DNA of 64,000 nucleotides from Paenibacillus sp. (GCA_031180825.1 JAPSLM010000003.1:124001-188000), one strand, 5' to 3'. Shown: positions 1 to 8,182, counted from the first letter of the stretch. Program-made: numbers and translations. The notes: generated by a model from the sequence alone, not told the origin.

Positions 1-303
1 GTAGTAAAAGCGGCTGCTGAAGTAGTCTCCCGCAAGCACCTTGAGCTGCCGGGAGCGGGCAGACTTCTGCTCCTTGGCGTCGTTGGTTACGCTGACCATA
101 TCATGCGTATCCAGGCCAAGCTGTACAAGGGACGTTACAAGCGCATAAAGCTCGCTGTATCCGGCTAATGTGCTGTGTTTATTTAAAAAAGCATACAGAA
201 GCCGGGTGCGGAATTCGGGAAAGAGCGGCAGATCCGTATGCTTTTGAATCATGTCATGCTCCGTGTATTTCTTGGCCATCTCCGGAATCCGATAAGTGTT
301 CAT
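1..303 (-). CDS. hepS: Heptaprenyl diphosphate synthase component 1 (partial, N-terminal part)
   Basis: The non-catalytic subunit that pairs with HepT to make the C35 side chain of menaquinone. Only about the first 100 residues are inside the window; the C-terminus lies beyond base 1. The frame opens MNTYRIPEMAKKY, with GGAGG just upstream of the ATG at 303. It contains QLGLDTHD and then RQLKVLAGDYFSSRFYY, which resembles the conserved LTVLAGDYFSGLYY stretch of Bacillus HepS. Location just beyond mtrB also matches Bacillus, where hepS follows mtrB. An unknown membrane-anchored gene separates the two here. Identity rests on this motif and on the context. Confidence 0.8.
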   Translation of the reverse strand, partial: MNTYRIPEMAKKYTEHDMIQKHTDLPLFPEFRTRLLYAFLNKHSTLAGYSELYALVTSLVQLGLDTHDMVSVTNDAKEQKSARSRQLKVLAGDYFSSRFYY

Positions 304-392
304 ATGTAAGCCTCCGAACCGATAAGAAAAATCTCTTCACACGCAATCTAAACTATTATAGCATAATCGAATTATTTTCGCATGTACCCCGA

Positions 393-914
393 TCAGCTTT
401 TCGGAGCAAAACGCTCCTGCCATTTGAAGGTATAGGTCATCCGAAAGCGGTTATCCAGATACTGCTGCAGTTCCTCCGCAGTCCCGGAGCGCAGTCCCGC
501 TTCCTTTGGAAGCCATTTCTCCCGTCTGGCGTCTACCGCTACCAATGGCTGGGGATTCCCTTCCCGATCCCCGGAAGCATCCAGCACGCGCACCAGCACC
601 TGATTAATATTCGTGGACGAAGCGAACATCATCGTAGGCACTTCGTACAAATCGCGGAGCATTTCGGATTTGGCGCTCGTTTTTACGGCCAGCAGATCGA
701 TCGAGACGACGGCATGATTGACCTCCACCCGGCGAACCCTTAGGTGAAGCTGCATTTTTGAGACGACGTCGACGATATTGTTTTCGGACACGGGATGCGC
801 TTTAACGCTTCGAAACACGCTAAGGCTCTCATCCAGCTGTGACAAATAGGACAAAGCCGACGCTACCGCAATCGATAAAGCTGTAACAATCAACAAACGG
901 GGAACCCATTTCAT
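393..914 (-). CDS. Unknown membrane-anchored protein between mtrB and hepS
   Basis: A 173-residue protein I cannot assign to a family. Residues 5-24 form one hydrophobic segment after MKWVPR, so it is a signal anchor or uncleaved signal peptide with the rest outside the membrane. The remainder is soluble, mixed alpha/beta, without cysteines or repeats. The ATG at 914 has AAGGTTCGGG close upstream. It sits between mtrB and hepS, where Bacillus has nothing comparable, and it is codirectional with both. A terminator between it and mtrB suggests partly independent expression. Confidence 0.6.
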   Translation of the reverse strand: MKWVPRLLIVTALSIAVASALSYLSQLDESLSVFRSVKAHPVSENNIVDVVSKMQLHLRVRRVEVNHAVVSIDLLAVKTSAKSEMLRDLYEVPTMMFASSTNINQVLVRVLDASGDREGNPQPLVAVDARREKWLPKEAGLRSGTAEELQQYLDNRFRMTYTFKWQERFAPKS

Positions 915-987
915 CCCGAACCTTCTTCCTCCTTTTGACGGGGTCCGAATGCTTGGCTGATGCCCTGTCTGTTACATTGTACAACGA

Positions 988-1014
988 AAAAAAGCAGGCT
1001 ATGCCTGCCGCTAT
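988..1014 (-). terminator. Terminator after mtrB
   Basis: On the minus strand GCAGGC-AT-AGCCTGC is followed by seven T residues, directly downstream of the mtrB stop codon. It is a canonical intrinsic terminator. Confidence 0.8.
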
Positions 1015-1022
1015 CCAAAAAA

Positions 1023-1244
1023 TTATTCCTCCGTATCGATCAGGCCGAATTTGGTGACCACAACCGCTTTCCCACGGATTTTGATAGCTGATGTATGTTC
1101 GGTAAATTGAGCGATCATAATTTCGCCCTTATCCAACTTCTCCGTATGATGAAACCGGGTATCCTGACCTCTGGTCAATCCGATGACCTGTACTCCGTTT
1201 TCCTTCGCTTTGACTACAAAATATTCGTTCTGACTCGCGTCCAT
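1023..1244 (-). CDS. mtrB: trp RNA-binding attenuation protein (TRAP)
   Basis: TRAP forms an 11-subunit ring that, when loaded with tryptophan, binds GAG/UAG repeats in trp leader RNAs and causes termination. This 73-residue protein has the family's usual length. It carries the tryptophan-binding stretch [20 protein letters not shown] and the RNA-contacting AIKIRGKA, which supplies the Lys and Arg of the KKR set. I chose [12 protein letters not shown], because GGGGGGATTAAGG precedes that ATG, over an in-frame start ten codons upstream. The folE (mtrA) gene that precedes mtrB in Bacillus is not here; a PAP2 gene takes its place. Confidence 0.93.
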   Translation of the reverse strand: MDASQNEYFVVKAKENGVQVIGLTRGQDTRFHHTEKLDKGEIMIAQFTEHTSAIKIRGKAVVVTKFGLIDTEE

Positions 1245-1319
1245 CCTTAATCCCCCCGGGGCTAATCTATCCAATTACCTTTATCATGCAGAAAAATGGC
1301 CGTGCTGTCAACTCAAGAG

Positions 1320-1345
1320 AAAAGCCGCCCTCTCAGGCGGCTACC
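1320..1345 (-). terminator. Terminator overlapping the end of the PAP2 gene
   Basis: GCCGCC-TGAGAG-GGCGGC followed by TTTTCTCTT on the minus strand. The stop codon of the PAP2 gene (1333-1335) lies inside the hairpin. Confidence 0.75.
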
Positions 1346-2259
1346 GTTTTCTCGGTCGCGTAGGCTTGGTCTTTTTTGTTGTAGAAGCCTTTGAACCAGC
1401 TTGGGACAAGCTTGGAAGCCAAATGGATGATCAAATCGGCAAGCTTGACGACACCGTAAGCAAACAGCATCCCCGCGAAAACGTCGAGCACCCAATGAAT
1501 CTGCAAATACATCGTCGAAAAGATGATCGCGGAGCAATAAGTAACCATCATGTATTTGAAAATACGGTCTTTCTCCCGAAGCGCCAGCAGCAGCATAGCA
1601 AACGAAATCGACGTATGCATGCTTGGAAAGCAGTTCATGACATTGACCAGCATCTCGTTCTCCGAGGCGAAATTCCGCCCGAGCAAGTCAGGCTGTCCCT
1701 TAACCCACCATACCTCGCGAAGCAAAATCAGGTTATAAAACGGCAGGATGAGCGGAAATTGCATCAAATGGCCGGATAAGGCGTAAGACATCATCTTTTT
1801 TACGCTCTTGGTCCAGTAGCTGCGGACAATGCATATCCAGAGCGAAAGCACGAAGCCGTAATTGTAAATCCAAACCATGATCTGATCGAAAACCGGGTGG
1901 TTGATCGCCCGGGCCCACGCCGCATCGTTGAGGGGGATGCTATTCATCATATCATCCCATTTCCATGGGTGACGATTGTTTTCGAACATCCAATTGGCGA
2001 TTTTCCACCATACTCCGCTGCCGGAGCCATAGAAATAATAGAATACGCCGAGAAGCGGGATACCTACCACAAAAAAACGTTTCCAATCGACGTCAATCTG
2101 ATCTTTGCGGACGCCCATCAGACAAATAAAAAGCAATACCCAGCATTCCAGACTCCAGTTGCCGACCACGCCGATCCGCCAAATCAAAAAGATCGATGCC
2201 AAAATGCCGTACATCGTCCAATCGTTTCCGTTCGACCATCGTCTAAGTTTTTCTGACAT
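1333..2259 (-). CDS. PAP2-family integral membrane phosphatase/transferase
   Basis: A 308-residue multi-pass membrane protein. The PAP2 active-site motifs are near the C-terminus: FPSMHTSISF at about residues 211-220 (Ser, His) and HWVLDVFAG with the last His and Asp near 255 and 259. The family dephosphorylates or exchanges lipid phosphates such as phosphatidate or undecaprenyl diphosphate. The layout, with a long variable N-terminal part and several membrane spans before the motifs, looks like the inositol-phosphorylceramide-synthase/aureobasidin-resistance branch, but the substrate cannot be told. The ATG follows AGGGGGAG. It is monocistronic, with its own terminator. Confidence 0.8.
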   Translation of the reverse strand: MSEKLRRWSNGNDWTMYGILASIFLIWRIGVVGNWSLECWVLLFICLMGVRKDQIDVDWKRFFVVGIPLLGVFYYFYGSGSGVWWKIANWMFENNRHPWKWDDMMNSIPLNDAAWARAINHPVFDQIMVWIYNYGFVLSLWICIVRSYWTKSVKKMMSYALSGHLMQFPLILPFYNLILLREVWWVKGQPDLLGRNFASENEMLVNVMNCFPSMHTSISFAMLLLALREKDRIFKYMMVTYCSAIIFSTMYLQIHWVLDVFAGMLFAYGVVKLADLIIHLASKLVPSWFKGFYNKKDQAYATEKTVAA

Positions 2260-2397
2260 TTTTGGTAACTCCCCCTAAATACTGTACCTAACCCGCTTGC
2301 TGCAAAACCATTTCGTGAAATAAGGTCAACTTAGTATAACAAAAAAACGAGGATTTTGCTTCATAATTTTTTTACATTTAAGAAAAGCTTCAGAATT

Positions 2398-2424
2398 AAA
2401 AAACACGGGATCATTGTCCCGTGT
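2398..2424 (-). terminator. Terminator downstream of hprK (distal hairpin copy)
   Basis: Eight-bp arms ACACGGGA/TCCCGTGT around a six-base loop, followed on the minus strand by TTTTTTAA. A second copy of the same hairpin at 2641-2662 lacks the T tract. This distal copy is therefore probably the original hprK terminator. Confidence 0.75.
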
Positions 2425-2662
2425 CGAGCTTGTTGAGAAAGTGGTCAGACGGGATTATAGAGGTAACGAAGGGGTGGGGTATCTACTTCCGACCGCTGTT
2501 GTCCTCGGGAAATTTGATTGGAAGCCGCTTAATAGCGGACATTTCCCGAAGACAAAGGCGGCCACTATCGCTTCTCCAGTAGATACCCCACCTCCGTATG
2601 TTTCTCTATTCTTGTCAAAACCACTTTATCAACAGCCTGAACACGGGATCATTGTCCCGTGT
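2403..2662. repeat. 260-bp nested palindromic element bounded by 22-bp direct repeats
   Basis: Two identical 22-base copies of a hairpin (2403-2424 and 2641-2662, same orientation) flank a long imperfect palindrome. Its arms pair successively: 2431-2445 with 2620-2634 (14 of 15), 2473-2487 with 2578-2592 (15 of 15), 2499-2513 with 2541-2555 (14 of 15), closing on the small hairpin CCGCTTAATAGCGG. No convincing gene is inside; a plus-strand frame at 2414-2668 is only a by-product. It could be a MITE-like element inserted between hprK and its terminator, or a structured RNA in the hprK 3' region. Confidence 0.8.
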
Positions 2663-2695
2663 CGCTAATGCTTCCCACCGAATCGCAAGCCTTTT

Positions 2696-3604
2696 TCATC
2701 CTTCTTGCAAACGCTTCATAAAGTCCTCTGCCGCACTGTAACCTTGCTGCCGGAGATACCAGTTGTTGGCCGCCGCTTCTACCAAGCCAGCAACGTCCCG
2801 CCCTGGTTGAAGCTGGATCTCGATGTGCGGAATCTTGATATCCATGTAATCCGAAAACTTCGGTGTCAGCTCCAATTCGTTATTAAGCGCGTTGTCCTGC
2901 CACTTGGTCAGCTCGATGTCGAGAACGATCCGCGTCTCGTCCTGAAACGCTTTGCGGCCGTACAGGCGGGAAACATTGATAAGTCCGATGCTGCGGAGAG
3001 CAAGAAATTCTTTTGTCTTCCCGTTATGCGTGCCGAGAAGCGTCTCCGGACTGATCTTTTTAAGCACCACGATGTCGTCAGCCACCAGCCGGTGTCCCCG
3101 CCGAATAAGCGTATGCGCCGTCTCGCTCTTCCCCACCCCGGATTTGCCCCGAAGCAGGATGCCGATCCCGGAAACGTTGACGCAAACCCCATGGACGGCA
3201 ATTTCCGGCGCCATCGATTTCGTCAGAAAAGTGTCCACGAGCTCGATGAATTTGGTCGTCGGCTGCGGCGTCCGCAATAACGGGATGCCCTCTTCCTCGC
3301 AATATTTCATCAAATATTTAAGCCCTTCCTGATTCCGGGTTACAACAAAGCACGGCGGATGATACTTCACGATGTTTCCGATCCTGTCATTGCGCTCCTC
3401 TTCCGTGAGCGTATGCAAATATGTGATTTCCTTACGGCCCAGCACCTGCAGGTGGGACTGCGAGAAAAAATCGAAATACCCGACAAATTCCAATCCCGGT
3501 CGGTGCACCCTTGTCTTCGAGATCGTTCGATGGAGCTGCGTTGCCCCGGCCAGTACTTCCATCGAAAATCGTTTTACCAAATCTTCTACGGTTACAGACT
3601 TCAC
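2696..3604 (-). CDS. hprK: HPr kinase/phosphorylase
   Basis: The bifunctional sensor enzyme that phosphorylates Ser46 of HPr with ATP and reverses this with phosphate, driving CcpA-mediated carbon catabolite repression in Gram-positives. It has 302 residues, a normal length. The N-terminal domain runs to about residue 130. The C-terminal kinase domain carries the P-loop GKSGVGKS at 153-160 and VADD at 174-177 with the catalytic Asp. Translation starts at a GTG (MKSVTVEDLV) after GGGGGATGAAACG. In Bacillus hprK is followed by lgt; here its downstream neighbours are a palindromic element and a PAP2 gene, so it seems to stand alone. Confidence 0.95.
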   Translation of the reverse strand: MKSVTVEDLVKRFSMEVLAGATQLHRTISKTRVHRPGLEFVGYFDFFSQSHLQVLGRKEITYLHTLTEEERNDRIGNIVKYHPPCFVVTRNQEGLKYLMKYCEEEGIPLLRTPQPTTKFIELVDTFLTKSMAPEIAVHGVCVNVSGIGILLRGKSGVGKSETAHTLIRRGHRLVADDIVVLKKISPETLLGTHNGKTKEFLALRSIGLINVSRLYGRKAFQDETRIVLDIELTKWQDNALNNELELTPKFSDYMDIKIPHIEIQLQPGRDVAGLVEAAANNWYLRQQGYSAAEDFMKRLQEG

Positions 3605-3714
3605 CGTTTCATCCCCCTTCGCCTACTGCTGCTATGCCAAACGGAATCTGCTGCTAGATTACTTCTACACAAGAGAGCGTTTCCCTTTTCGAATTCCCCG
3701 ATCTATGAATAATT

Positions 3715-3776
3715 CGAAAAAAACAAAAACCGCTTCCTTCGGCGGGCTTCACCCGTCAAGAAAGCGATTCGGTCGT
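3715..3776 (-). terminator. Probable terminator after tRNA-Pro
   Basis: The minus strand forms CGCTTTCTT ... AAGGAAGCG with an inner CGGGT/GCCCG stem, then TTTTTGTTTTTTTCG. It lies just past the tRNA 3' end. Confidence 0.6.
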
Positions 3777-3785
3777 AACGTGCTA

Positions 3786-3859
3786 TCGGAGTAGCGGGAT
3801 TCGAACCCACGGCCTCACCCACCCCAAGGGTGCGCGCTACCAGACTGCGCCATACCCCG
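3786..3859 (-). tRNA. tRNA-Pro (anticodon GGG)
   Basis: A 74-base cloverleaf on the minus strand. Acceptor arms CGGGGTA/TACTCCG pair with one G-T; the D-stem is GCGC/GCGC; the anticodon stem CACCC/GGGTG encloses loop TTGGGGT, so anticodon GGG (codons CCC and CCU); the T-arm GTGGG-TTCGAAT-CCCGC is canonical. The discriminator base is A and no CCA is encoded, so the CCA end must be added enzymatically. It is a single tRNA, not part of an rRNA or tRNA cluster. Confidence 0.95.
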
Positions 3860-3949
3860 ACAATATTACGGTGCTGATGCCCGCAAATGCTTATCAGATA
3901 CAGTGTTTCGTTGATTTGCGAACCATAACGTAATCTCTCAGCGTAGGTC

Positions 3950-3979
3950 ATTATAGCACATAGGCGCGCACCCCTGCAA
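3950..3979 (-). promoter_or_regulatory. Sigma-A promoter for tRNA-Pro
   Basis: On the minus strand TTGCAG, 18 bases, TATAAT with TGTGC just before the -10. It lies about 90 bases upstream of the tRNA and abuts the 3' end of the YyaC-type gene. Confidence 0.6.
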
Positions 3980-3980
3980 G

Positions 3981-4637
3981 TCAATTCCGCGGACCCTTGC
4001 GAAATTTTTTCCAAACAAAATTTGTGTTCCTCCCTCGGGGGTCAGAAGTTGTTTCCTCCCTGCACAGACGGTTGCGTTCCCATTTCGAAGGCAGCACCTG
4101 CTTAAGCGGAAATACCTTTACAAGGGACGACGTAATCTCCTGCGCCATTTTCATGACGCCAGACAAACGCGTCGTGTGAAGAACGTCCATTTCCCGGCAG
4201 CCGCCAACGTTGACAACCCCAGTGACGCAATAATCGCCGACGTATGGAAGGTCGGTTCTTTTGACACCGCCCCCTGGCTTAATCGATCCCTTATAAACGG
4301 ACATGCTTCCGACATCCGCCAGCTTCCCTAATGTAGCGTCGATTGCGATAACCTTCTTGCCGATGGGCAGCTGTGCCAGTTTTTCCGTCAGGTTGATCGC
4401 GTGCGCAGGTTCATCGATGGTTCCGACTACATTTTTGTATCCGAGCCTGGTTAAGTATGTGCCGACAAAAGGCCCCAGTGAATCGCCTGTGCAGCGATCC
4501 GTACCGATGCATAGAAATACAACGTCATTTACATTTAAACTGCCAGGTAACAACGAAAGCAGCGCGGCCGCAAGCTCCTCTTTCGTTTTAATTCCGTTGA
4601 TCTTAAAACCTTCAAGTGTGTTCTCATGTGCCGTCAT
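3981..4637 (-). CDS. yyaC: YyaC-type spore protein (DUF1256)
   Basis: A 218-residue protein of the DUF1256/YyaC family, related in fold to the Gpr spore protease; these proteins are sporulation-specific and their exact substrate is not established. The signature VFLCIGTDRCTGDSLGPFVGT follows about 35 N-terminal residues, and TIDEPAHAINL and VIAIDATLG come later. I start at MTAHENTLEG, with GGAGGTGTCCGCTTG before the ATG, instead of an upstream in-frame start that adds 20 residues without a ribosome binding site. The 20-25 basic C-terminal residues are probably family-poor tail. It lies between hbs and tRNA-Pro, on the same strand. Confidence 0.85.
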   Translation of the reverse strand: MTAHENTLEGFKINGIKTKEELAAALLSLLPGSLNVNDVVFLCIGTDRCTGDSLGPFVGTYLTRLGYKNVVGTIDEPAHAINLTEKLAQLPIGKKVIAIDATLGKLADVGSMSVYKGSIKPGGGVKRTDLPYVGDYCVTGVVNVGGCREMDVLHTTRLSGVMKMAQEITSSLVKVFPLKQVLPSKWERNRLCREETTSDPRGRNTNFVWKKFRKGPRN

Positions 4638-4755
4638 CAAGCGGACACCTCCGTTTTTTCTGCGTTGCGCCCCACTACTCGGGTTCAGTGGCTGCATTTA
4701 ATTAGACGGAGCAACTGAAATTTTCTCACACTTTTCTAAAAAAATAGCGCCATAT

Positions 4756-4794
4756 AAAAACGCCTCCCATCCGTGGTTTTACGGAGAGACGGCG
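4756..4794 (-). terminator. Second terminator downstream of hbs
   Basis: Minus strand: CGCC...TCCGT-AAAACC-ACGGA...GGCG followed by TTTTTATA. It backs up the stronger hairpin at 4819-4852. Confidence 0.55.
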
Positions 4795-4818
4795 ATGTAT
4801 TCGCGTGATTATTTAAAG

Positions 4819-4852
4819 AAAAAACGCCCGAATGACATTCGAGCGCCTTTTC
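4819..4852 (-). terminator. Terminator after hbs
   Basis: Symmetrical hairpin GCTCGAATG-TC-ATTCGGGC flanked by AAAA/TTTTTTC, so it can act on the minus strand directly downstream of hbs. Confidence 0.75.
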
Positions 4853-4901
4853 AAGCCGGGGAACCGACTCCATTATGTAGAAAGCCTAAAGCCGCAAAAG
4901 C

Positions 4902-5174
4902 TTACTGGATTCCGTCTCTTAGCGCTTTGCCAGGTCTGAAGGCCGGGATTTTGCTGGAAGGAATTTCGATTTCTTCGCCGGTTTGCGGGTTGCGGCCTTT
5001 GCGGGCGGAACGCTCACGAACTTCGAAGTTGCCGAATCCGACCAATTGTACCTTGTCCCCGCTTTGAAGCGCCTCGGAAATAGCTTCGAACACAGCTTCA
5101 ACCGCTTTGGTTGCGTCCTTTTTGGAAAGCTCCGTGGATTCCGCTACCTTATTGATCAAATCGGATTTATTCAT
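4902..5174 (-). CDS. hbs: DNA-binding protein HU
   Basis: The histone-like nucleoid protein, a homodimer that bends DNA through two beta-ribbon arms. It has 90 residues, the standard HU length, from [13 protein letters not shown] to a C-terminus in RDGIQ. The signature [21 protein letters not shown] at about 46-66 contains the DNA-binding arm, including the Pro that intercalates. GGGGGGAGGTGAATCGC precedes the ATG at 5174, so the longer frame upstream is not used. In Bacillus hbs sits between spoIVA and mtrA-mtrB; here spoIVA is still its upstream neighbour but a YyaC-type gene is downstream. Confidence 0.97.
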   Translation of the reverse strand: MNKSDLINKVAESTELSKKDATKAVEAVFEAISEALQSGDKVQLVGFGNFEVRERSARKGRNPQTGEEIEIPSSKIPAFRPGKALRDGIQ

Positions 5175-5238
5175 GCGATTCACCTCCCCCCGAAACAAAC
5201 GAATCCTGTTACTTACTTTGTTAACCGTTTTGCCGAAA

Positions 5239-5268
5239 AATATACATTCGGAACGATGCAAAGGTCAA
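5239..5268 (-). promoter_or_regulatory. Sigma-A promoter for hbs
   Basis: Minus strand TTGACC, 18 bases, TATATT, about 65 bases ahead of the hbs start codon and after the spoIVA terminator. Confidence 0.65.
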
Positions 5269-5315
5269 GAAACAAGATTATAGTAATACACGCGTTAGGC
5301 ATTTTCAAGTGCAAA

Positions 5316-5346
5316 CACAAAAAATGCACCCTTCGGAGTGCATTTT
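5316..5346 (-). terminator. Terminator after spoIVA
   Basis: AAAAATGCACTCC-GAAG-GGTGCATTTTTT on the minus strand, a perfect eight-bp stem with T tract (bidirectional by sequence), 22 bases past the spoIVA stop. Confidence 0.85.
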
Positions 5347-5367
5347 TCACGAAAAATGAGAAGCATC

Positions 5368-6846
5368 TCACAAAATGATCGCAATAAGGCCGCCGGAGCC
5401 TTCGTTTATAATCCGTCCAAGCGTTTCCTGAAGCTTGTAACGCGCATTGTCGGGCATCATGGCCAGCTTGCCCTGGATGCCTTCGCGGACGATGGAATGC
5501 AGCGAACGTCCGAAAATATCGGATTCCCATATTTTGAGCGGGTTGTCCTCGAAATCCTGCATCAAGTAGCGCACGAGCTCCTCGCTTTGCTTCTCTGTCC
5601 CGATGATCGGCGAGAATTCCGACTCCACGTCGACGCGGATCATATGAATCGACGGTGCCGTCGCCTTGAGCCTGACGCCGAAACGGGAGCCTTGCCGGAT
5701 GAGCTCAGGCTCGTCGAGCGCCATTTCCGCGAGTGTCGGCGGGGCGATCCCGTAGCCGGTTGTTTTGACCATTTCGAGCGCTTCGGCAAAATGATCGTAT
5801 TCGCGCTTGGCATGCGTAAAATCCTGCATCAGCTGCAGCAGGTGATCCTTGCCGCGAATTTCCACGCCGACGACCTCCATAAGAATGCGGTCGTACAGCT
5901 CATCGGGCGCATACAGGTCGATTTCGGCGACCCCTTGCCCCATATTCATTCCGGCCAGCGCCGCTTTATCGATAAACTCGTATTCCTCGAAGTGAGTGAC
6001 GACCCGGTCCACGTCGCGGAGCCGGCGAATGTCCTGTACCGTCTCGCGGACGGAGTTCTCGAAGCTGGAGCGGAGCCAGTGATTTTCCTCCAGCACCATG
6101 ACCCAGCTGGGCAGATTCACATTGACCTCGTGAACCGGGAATTCGTACAGCACCTCCCGAAGCACGGACATCATATCGTCTTCATTCATATTGGCAACGC
6201 TCATCGCCACGACCGGGACGTCGTGCTTCGCCTGCAGCTCGTTCCGCAGCTCGATCACGGCATCGCTCTGCGGGCGGGTGGAGTTGACAATGACGATGAA
6301 CGGCTTTCCGACTTCTTTCAGTTCGTTAATGATGCGTTCTTCCGCATCCACATAGGAGGCGCGAGGAATTTCGGCGATCGAGCCGTCCGTCGTAATGACG
6401 ACGCCAAGCGTCGCATGCTCTTGAATGACCTTGCGCGTTCCGATTTCCGCGGCTTCCTGGAACGGAATCGCTTCGTCAAACCACGGCGTGTTGATCATCC
6501 TCGGACCGTGTTCATCCTCATATCCTTTGGCGCCCTCGACCACATACCCGACGCAGTCGACCAGTCGAACGTTGACATTCAGTCCTTCGGCAACATGCAG
6601 CTGCACGGCATTGTTCGGTACGAATTTCGGCTCCGTCGTCATAATCGTCCGTCCGGCGGCGCTTTGCGGCAATTCGTCGGTTGCCCGGATCCGGTCGGCT
6701 TCGTTCTGGATGTTCGGCAGCACGATCGACTCCATAAAGCGCTTGATGAACGTTGATTTTCCCGTACGGACCGCTCCAACGACCCCCAGGTAAATATCCC
6801 CGCCAGTACGCTCTGCAATGTCCTTAAAGATATCCACTTTTTCCAA
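5368..6846 (-). CDS. spoIVA: Stage IV sporulation protein A, spore coat morphogenetic ATPase
   Basis: SpoIVA polymerises in an ATP-dependent way on the outer forespore membrane and forms the basement layer on which the coat assembles; it also licenses cortex formation. It has 492 residues like the Bacillus protein and is nearly colinear with it. The Walker A motif GAVRTGKS is at 24-31. The C-terminal NEGSGGLIAIIL, needed for localisation through SpoVM, is intact. Translation starts at TTG (MEKVDIFKDIAER) with AGGAGGGATTCTCA upstream. A sigma-E promoter lies about 60 bases ahead. It is monocistronic, with its own terminator. Confidence 0.98.
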   Translation of the reverse strand: MEKVDIFKDIAERTGGDIYLGVVGAVRTGKSTFIKRFMESIVLPNIQNEADRIRATDELPQSAAGRTIMTTEPKFVPNNAVQLHVAEGLNVNVRLVDCVGYVVEGAKGYEDEHGPRMINTPWFDEAIPFQEAAEIGTRKVIQEHATLGVVITTDGSIAEIPRASYVDAEERIINELKEVGKPFIVIVNSTRPQSDAVIELRNELQAKHDVPVVAMSVANMNEDDMMSVLREVLYEFPVHEVNVNLPSWVMVLEENHWLRSSFENSVRETVQDIRRLRDVDRVVTHFEEYEFIDKAALAGMNMGQGVAEIDLYAPDELYDRILMEVVGVEIRGKDHLLQLMQDFTHAKREYDHFAEALEMVKTTGYGIAPPTLAEMALDEPELIRQGSRFGVRLKATAPSIHMIRVDVESEFSPIIGTEKQSEELVRYLMQDFEDNPLKIWESDIFGRSLHSIVREGIQGKLAMMPDNARYKLQETLGRIINEGSGGLIAIIL

Positions 6847-6905
6847 TGAGAATCCCTCCTACAGGTTGTTTAAGACGAAACTCGTACACGCTTTGGACTA
6901 GTACA

Positions 6906-6933
6906 AATATATGTACGGCGGTTCAAAATATGA
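6906..6933 (-). promoter_or_regulatory. Sigma-E promoter for spoIVA
   Basis: Minus strand TCATATT, 13 bases, CATATATT, close to the sigma-E consensus (kmATATT, 13-15 bases, CATACAnT). spoIVA is a sigma-E gene in Bacillus, which supports the call. Confidence 0.65.
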
Positions 6934-7059
6934 TGACAGGCGCAGAAATAATTTTCACCGGTAAATCCGGCTTTACCGTGTCGCCGCTTGCGTCCTTAAC
7001 TTCATCCCTGACAAATATATGCAGGAGGATCTACGATTATTCTAGCTGCGGCAAGAAAA

Positions 7060-7096
7060 AAACCTCTATCACCTTGGATAGAAGGTTGATAGAGGC
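7060..7096 (-). terminator. Terminator after the YphF-like gene
   Basis: CCTCTATC...GATAGAGG with an inner ACCTT/AAGGT stem, followed by TTTTTTTC on the minus strand. Confidence 0.75.
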
Positions 7097-7099
7097 AGG

Positions 7100-7825
7100 T
7101 TAGAACGATCCCGGGACAGGAACCGGTTTATTGTCTTTCCAATTATAAGCGAACGAGCGCGCCGGGACAAAATACGACTCCTGAACGAGCAGCTCCCGCA
7201 GATCCTGTTTCGCGTCAAGACGGCTTTGCAGCTGCTTCTTGTCGATCAGCCGCATGATTTCAGGCGCATAATCGATGGCGACCTGACCCGATTCGCTCAT
7301 CAGGAACGGAAGCTTTACCGAGCGCGTGTACATGCTGGTTACCTCGGCAGGCTTCCGGTTCAGCTTGGCATAATCGATGGCGAAAAAGCCGGGAGCGACC
7401 GGTTCTCCGGTTGGCAGCGTGCCTGTCTTCGACTTGTAGCGGTCCACCTCCTGCTGCAATTCGACGGCCAGCTGGAACGAAGGCAGATCCATCATCTTGA
7501 CCGTCGGCTTCGTCTCCGCATCGATCAGGACATAGGATGCCGTTCCGCCGTTCTCGAACGCATTGGCCGGCACTTCGCTGATGTAACGCCCTTTCAGCTT
7601 TTTGAAATCGATCGGATTCTGCTCGTATAACGGCGTGGTCGTCTCGAAATTTTTGATCGGCAGCACGCCGGTTTTCGCTTTATATTGATCGATCGCGTTC
7701 TGAACGACGATCACGTACTCGCCGCTCGCGATCTGGTTCTCCTTGCGCATCTCCTTCGGATACATGCAGCCGCCGAGCAGCGTGCAGACCAGCAGCAAAG
7801 AAGCCGCCTGCAGCCATCGCTTCAT
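7100..7825 (-). CDS. yphF: YphF-like lipoprotein
   Basis: A 241-residue exported lipoprotein. MKRWLQAASLLLVCTLLGGC is a lipoprotein signal with lipobox LLGGC, so Cys20 should be lipidated. The mature part has two similar segments: YKAKTGVLPIKNF near 52-64 and YKSKTGTLPTGEP near 137-149, suggesting an internal duplication. Length, signal and position next to spoIVA all match YphF of Bacillus, whose function is unknown. The start at 7825 overlaps the stop of the ferredoxin gene by one base and has GGAGGAATGGTA at good spacing; a start two codons upstream would be too close to the ribosome binding site. Confidence 0.75.
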   Translation of the reverse strand: MKRWLQAASLLLVCTLLGGCMYPKEMRKENQIASGEYVIVVQNAIDQYKAKTGVLPIKNFETTTPLYEQNPIDFKKLKGRYISEVPANAFENGGTASYVLIDAETKPTVKMMDLPSFQLAVELQQEVDRYKSKTGTLPTGEPVAPGFFAIDYAKLNRKPAEVTSMYTRSVKLPFLMSESGQVAIDYAPEIMRLIDKKQLQSRLDAKQDLRELLVQESYFVPARSFAYNWKDNKPVPVPGSF

Positions 7826-8166
7826 TACCATTCCTCCTCCTGCTTTTCCAACTGCTTGCGTATAGCGCTTTTCAACGGGTCCTCCGGTATGAGTACCGTG
7901 ACAGGACCGGTGATTTTCGCCTGACAAGCGAGACGGTAGCCGTCCTGCTGCAAGCCGCCAAGCTTCAGCTCTTCATTGCGGCTCGGCCCGGCCAGTCCCG
8001 TGCCGGCGTTCTCCGTCACGCGAACTTTGCACATCAGACAAGCCGCCTTGCCCCCGCACCGGGTGCGGATATGCACGCGAGCGCGCCGTGCCGCATCCAG
8101 AAGGGTTGTCCCCGTTCTTGCTTCGAACGTTTTGTTATCGGGCAAAAAAGTGACTTTCTCGGCCAT
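7825..8166 (-). CDS. 2Fe-2S ferredoxin
   Basis: A 113-residue plant/adrenodoxin-fold ferredoxin. The four cluster ligands are visible: Cys37, Cys43, Cys46 (C-x5-C-x2-C) and Cys81 in YRLACQAKITG. It carries an acidic/basic charged tail SAIRKQLEKQEEEW that other ferredoxins in this class often lack. It should transfer single electrons to an unknown partner; no reductase or oxygenase is adjacent. It overlaps the YphF-like gene by one base, so they are one transcript. A nucleotidyltransferase gene follows immediately upstream, then a second ferredoxin. Confidence 0.88.
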   Translation of the reverse strand: MAEKVTFLPDNKTFEARTGTTLLDAARRARVHIRTRCGGKAACLMCKVRVTENAGTGLAGPSRNEELKLGGLQQDGYRLACQAKITGPVTVLIPEDPLKSAIRKQLEKQEEEW

Positions 8167-8182
8167 GCGCGCTCTCCTTCCG

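Noticed and set aside
5338..6756. A 472-residue frame on the plus strand
   Set aside because: Lies opposite spoIVA in all its length; codon bias and conservation belong to spoIVA.
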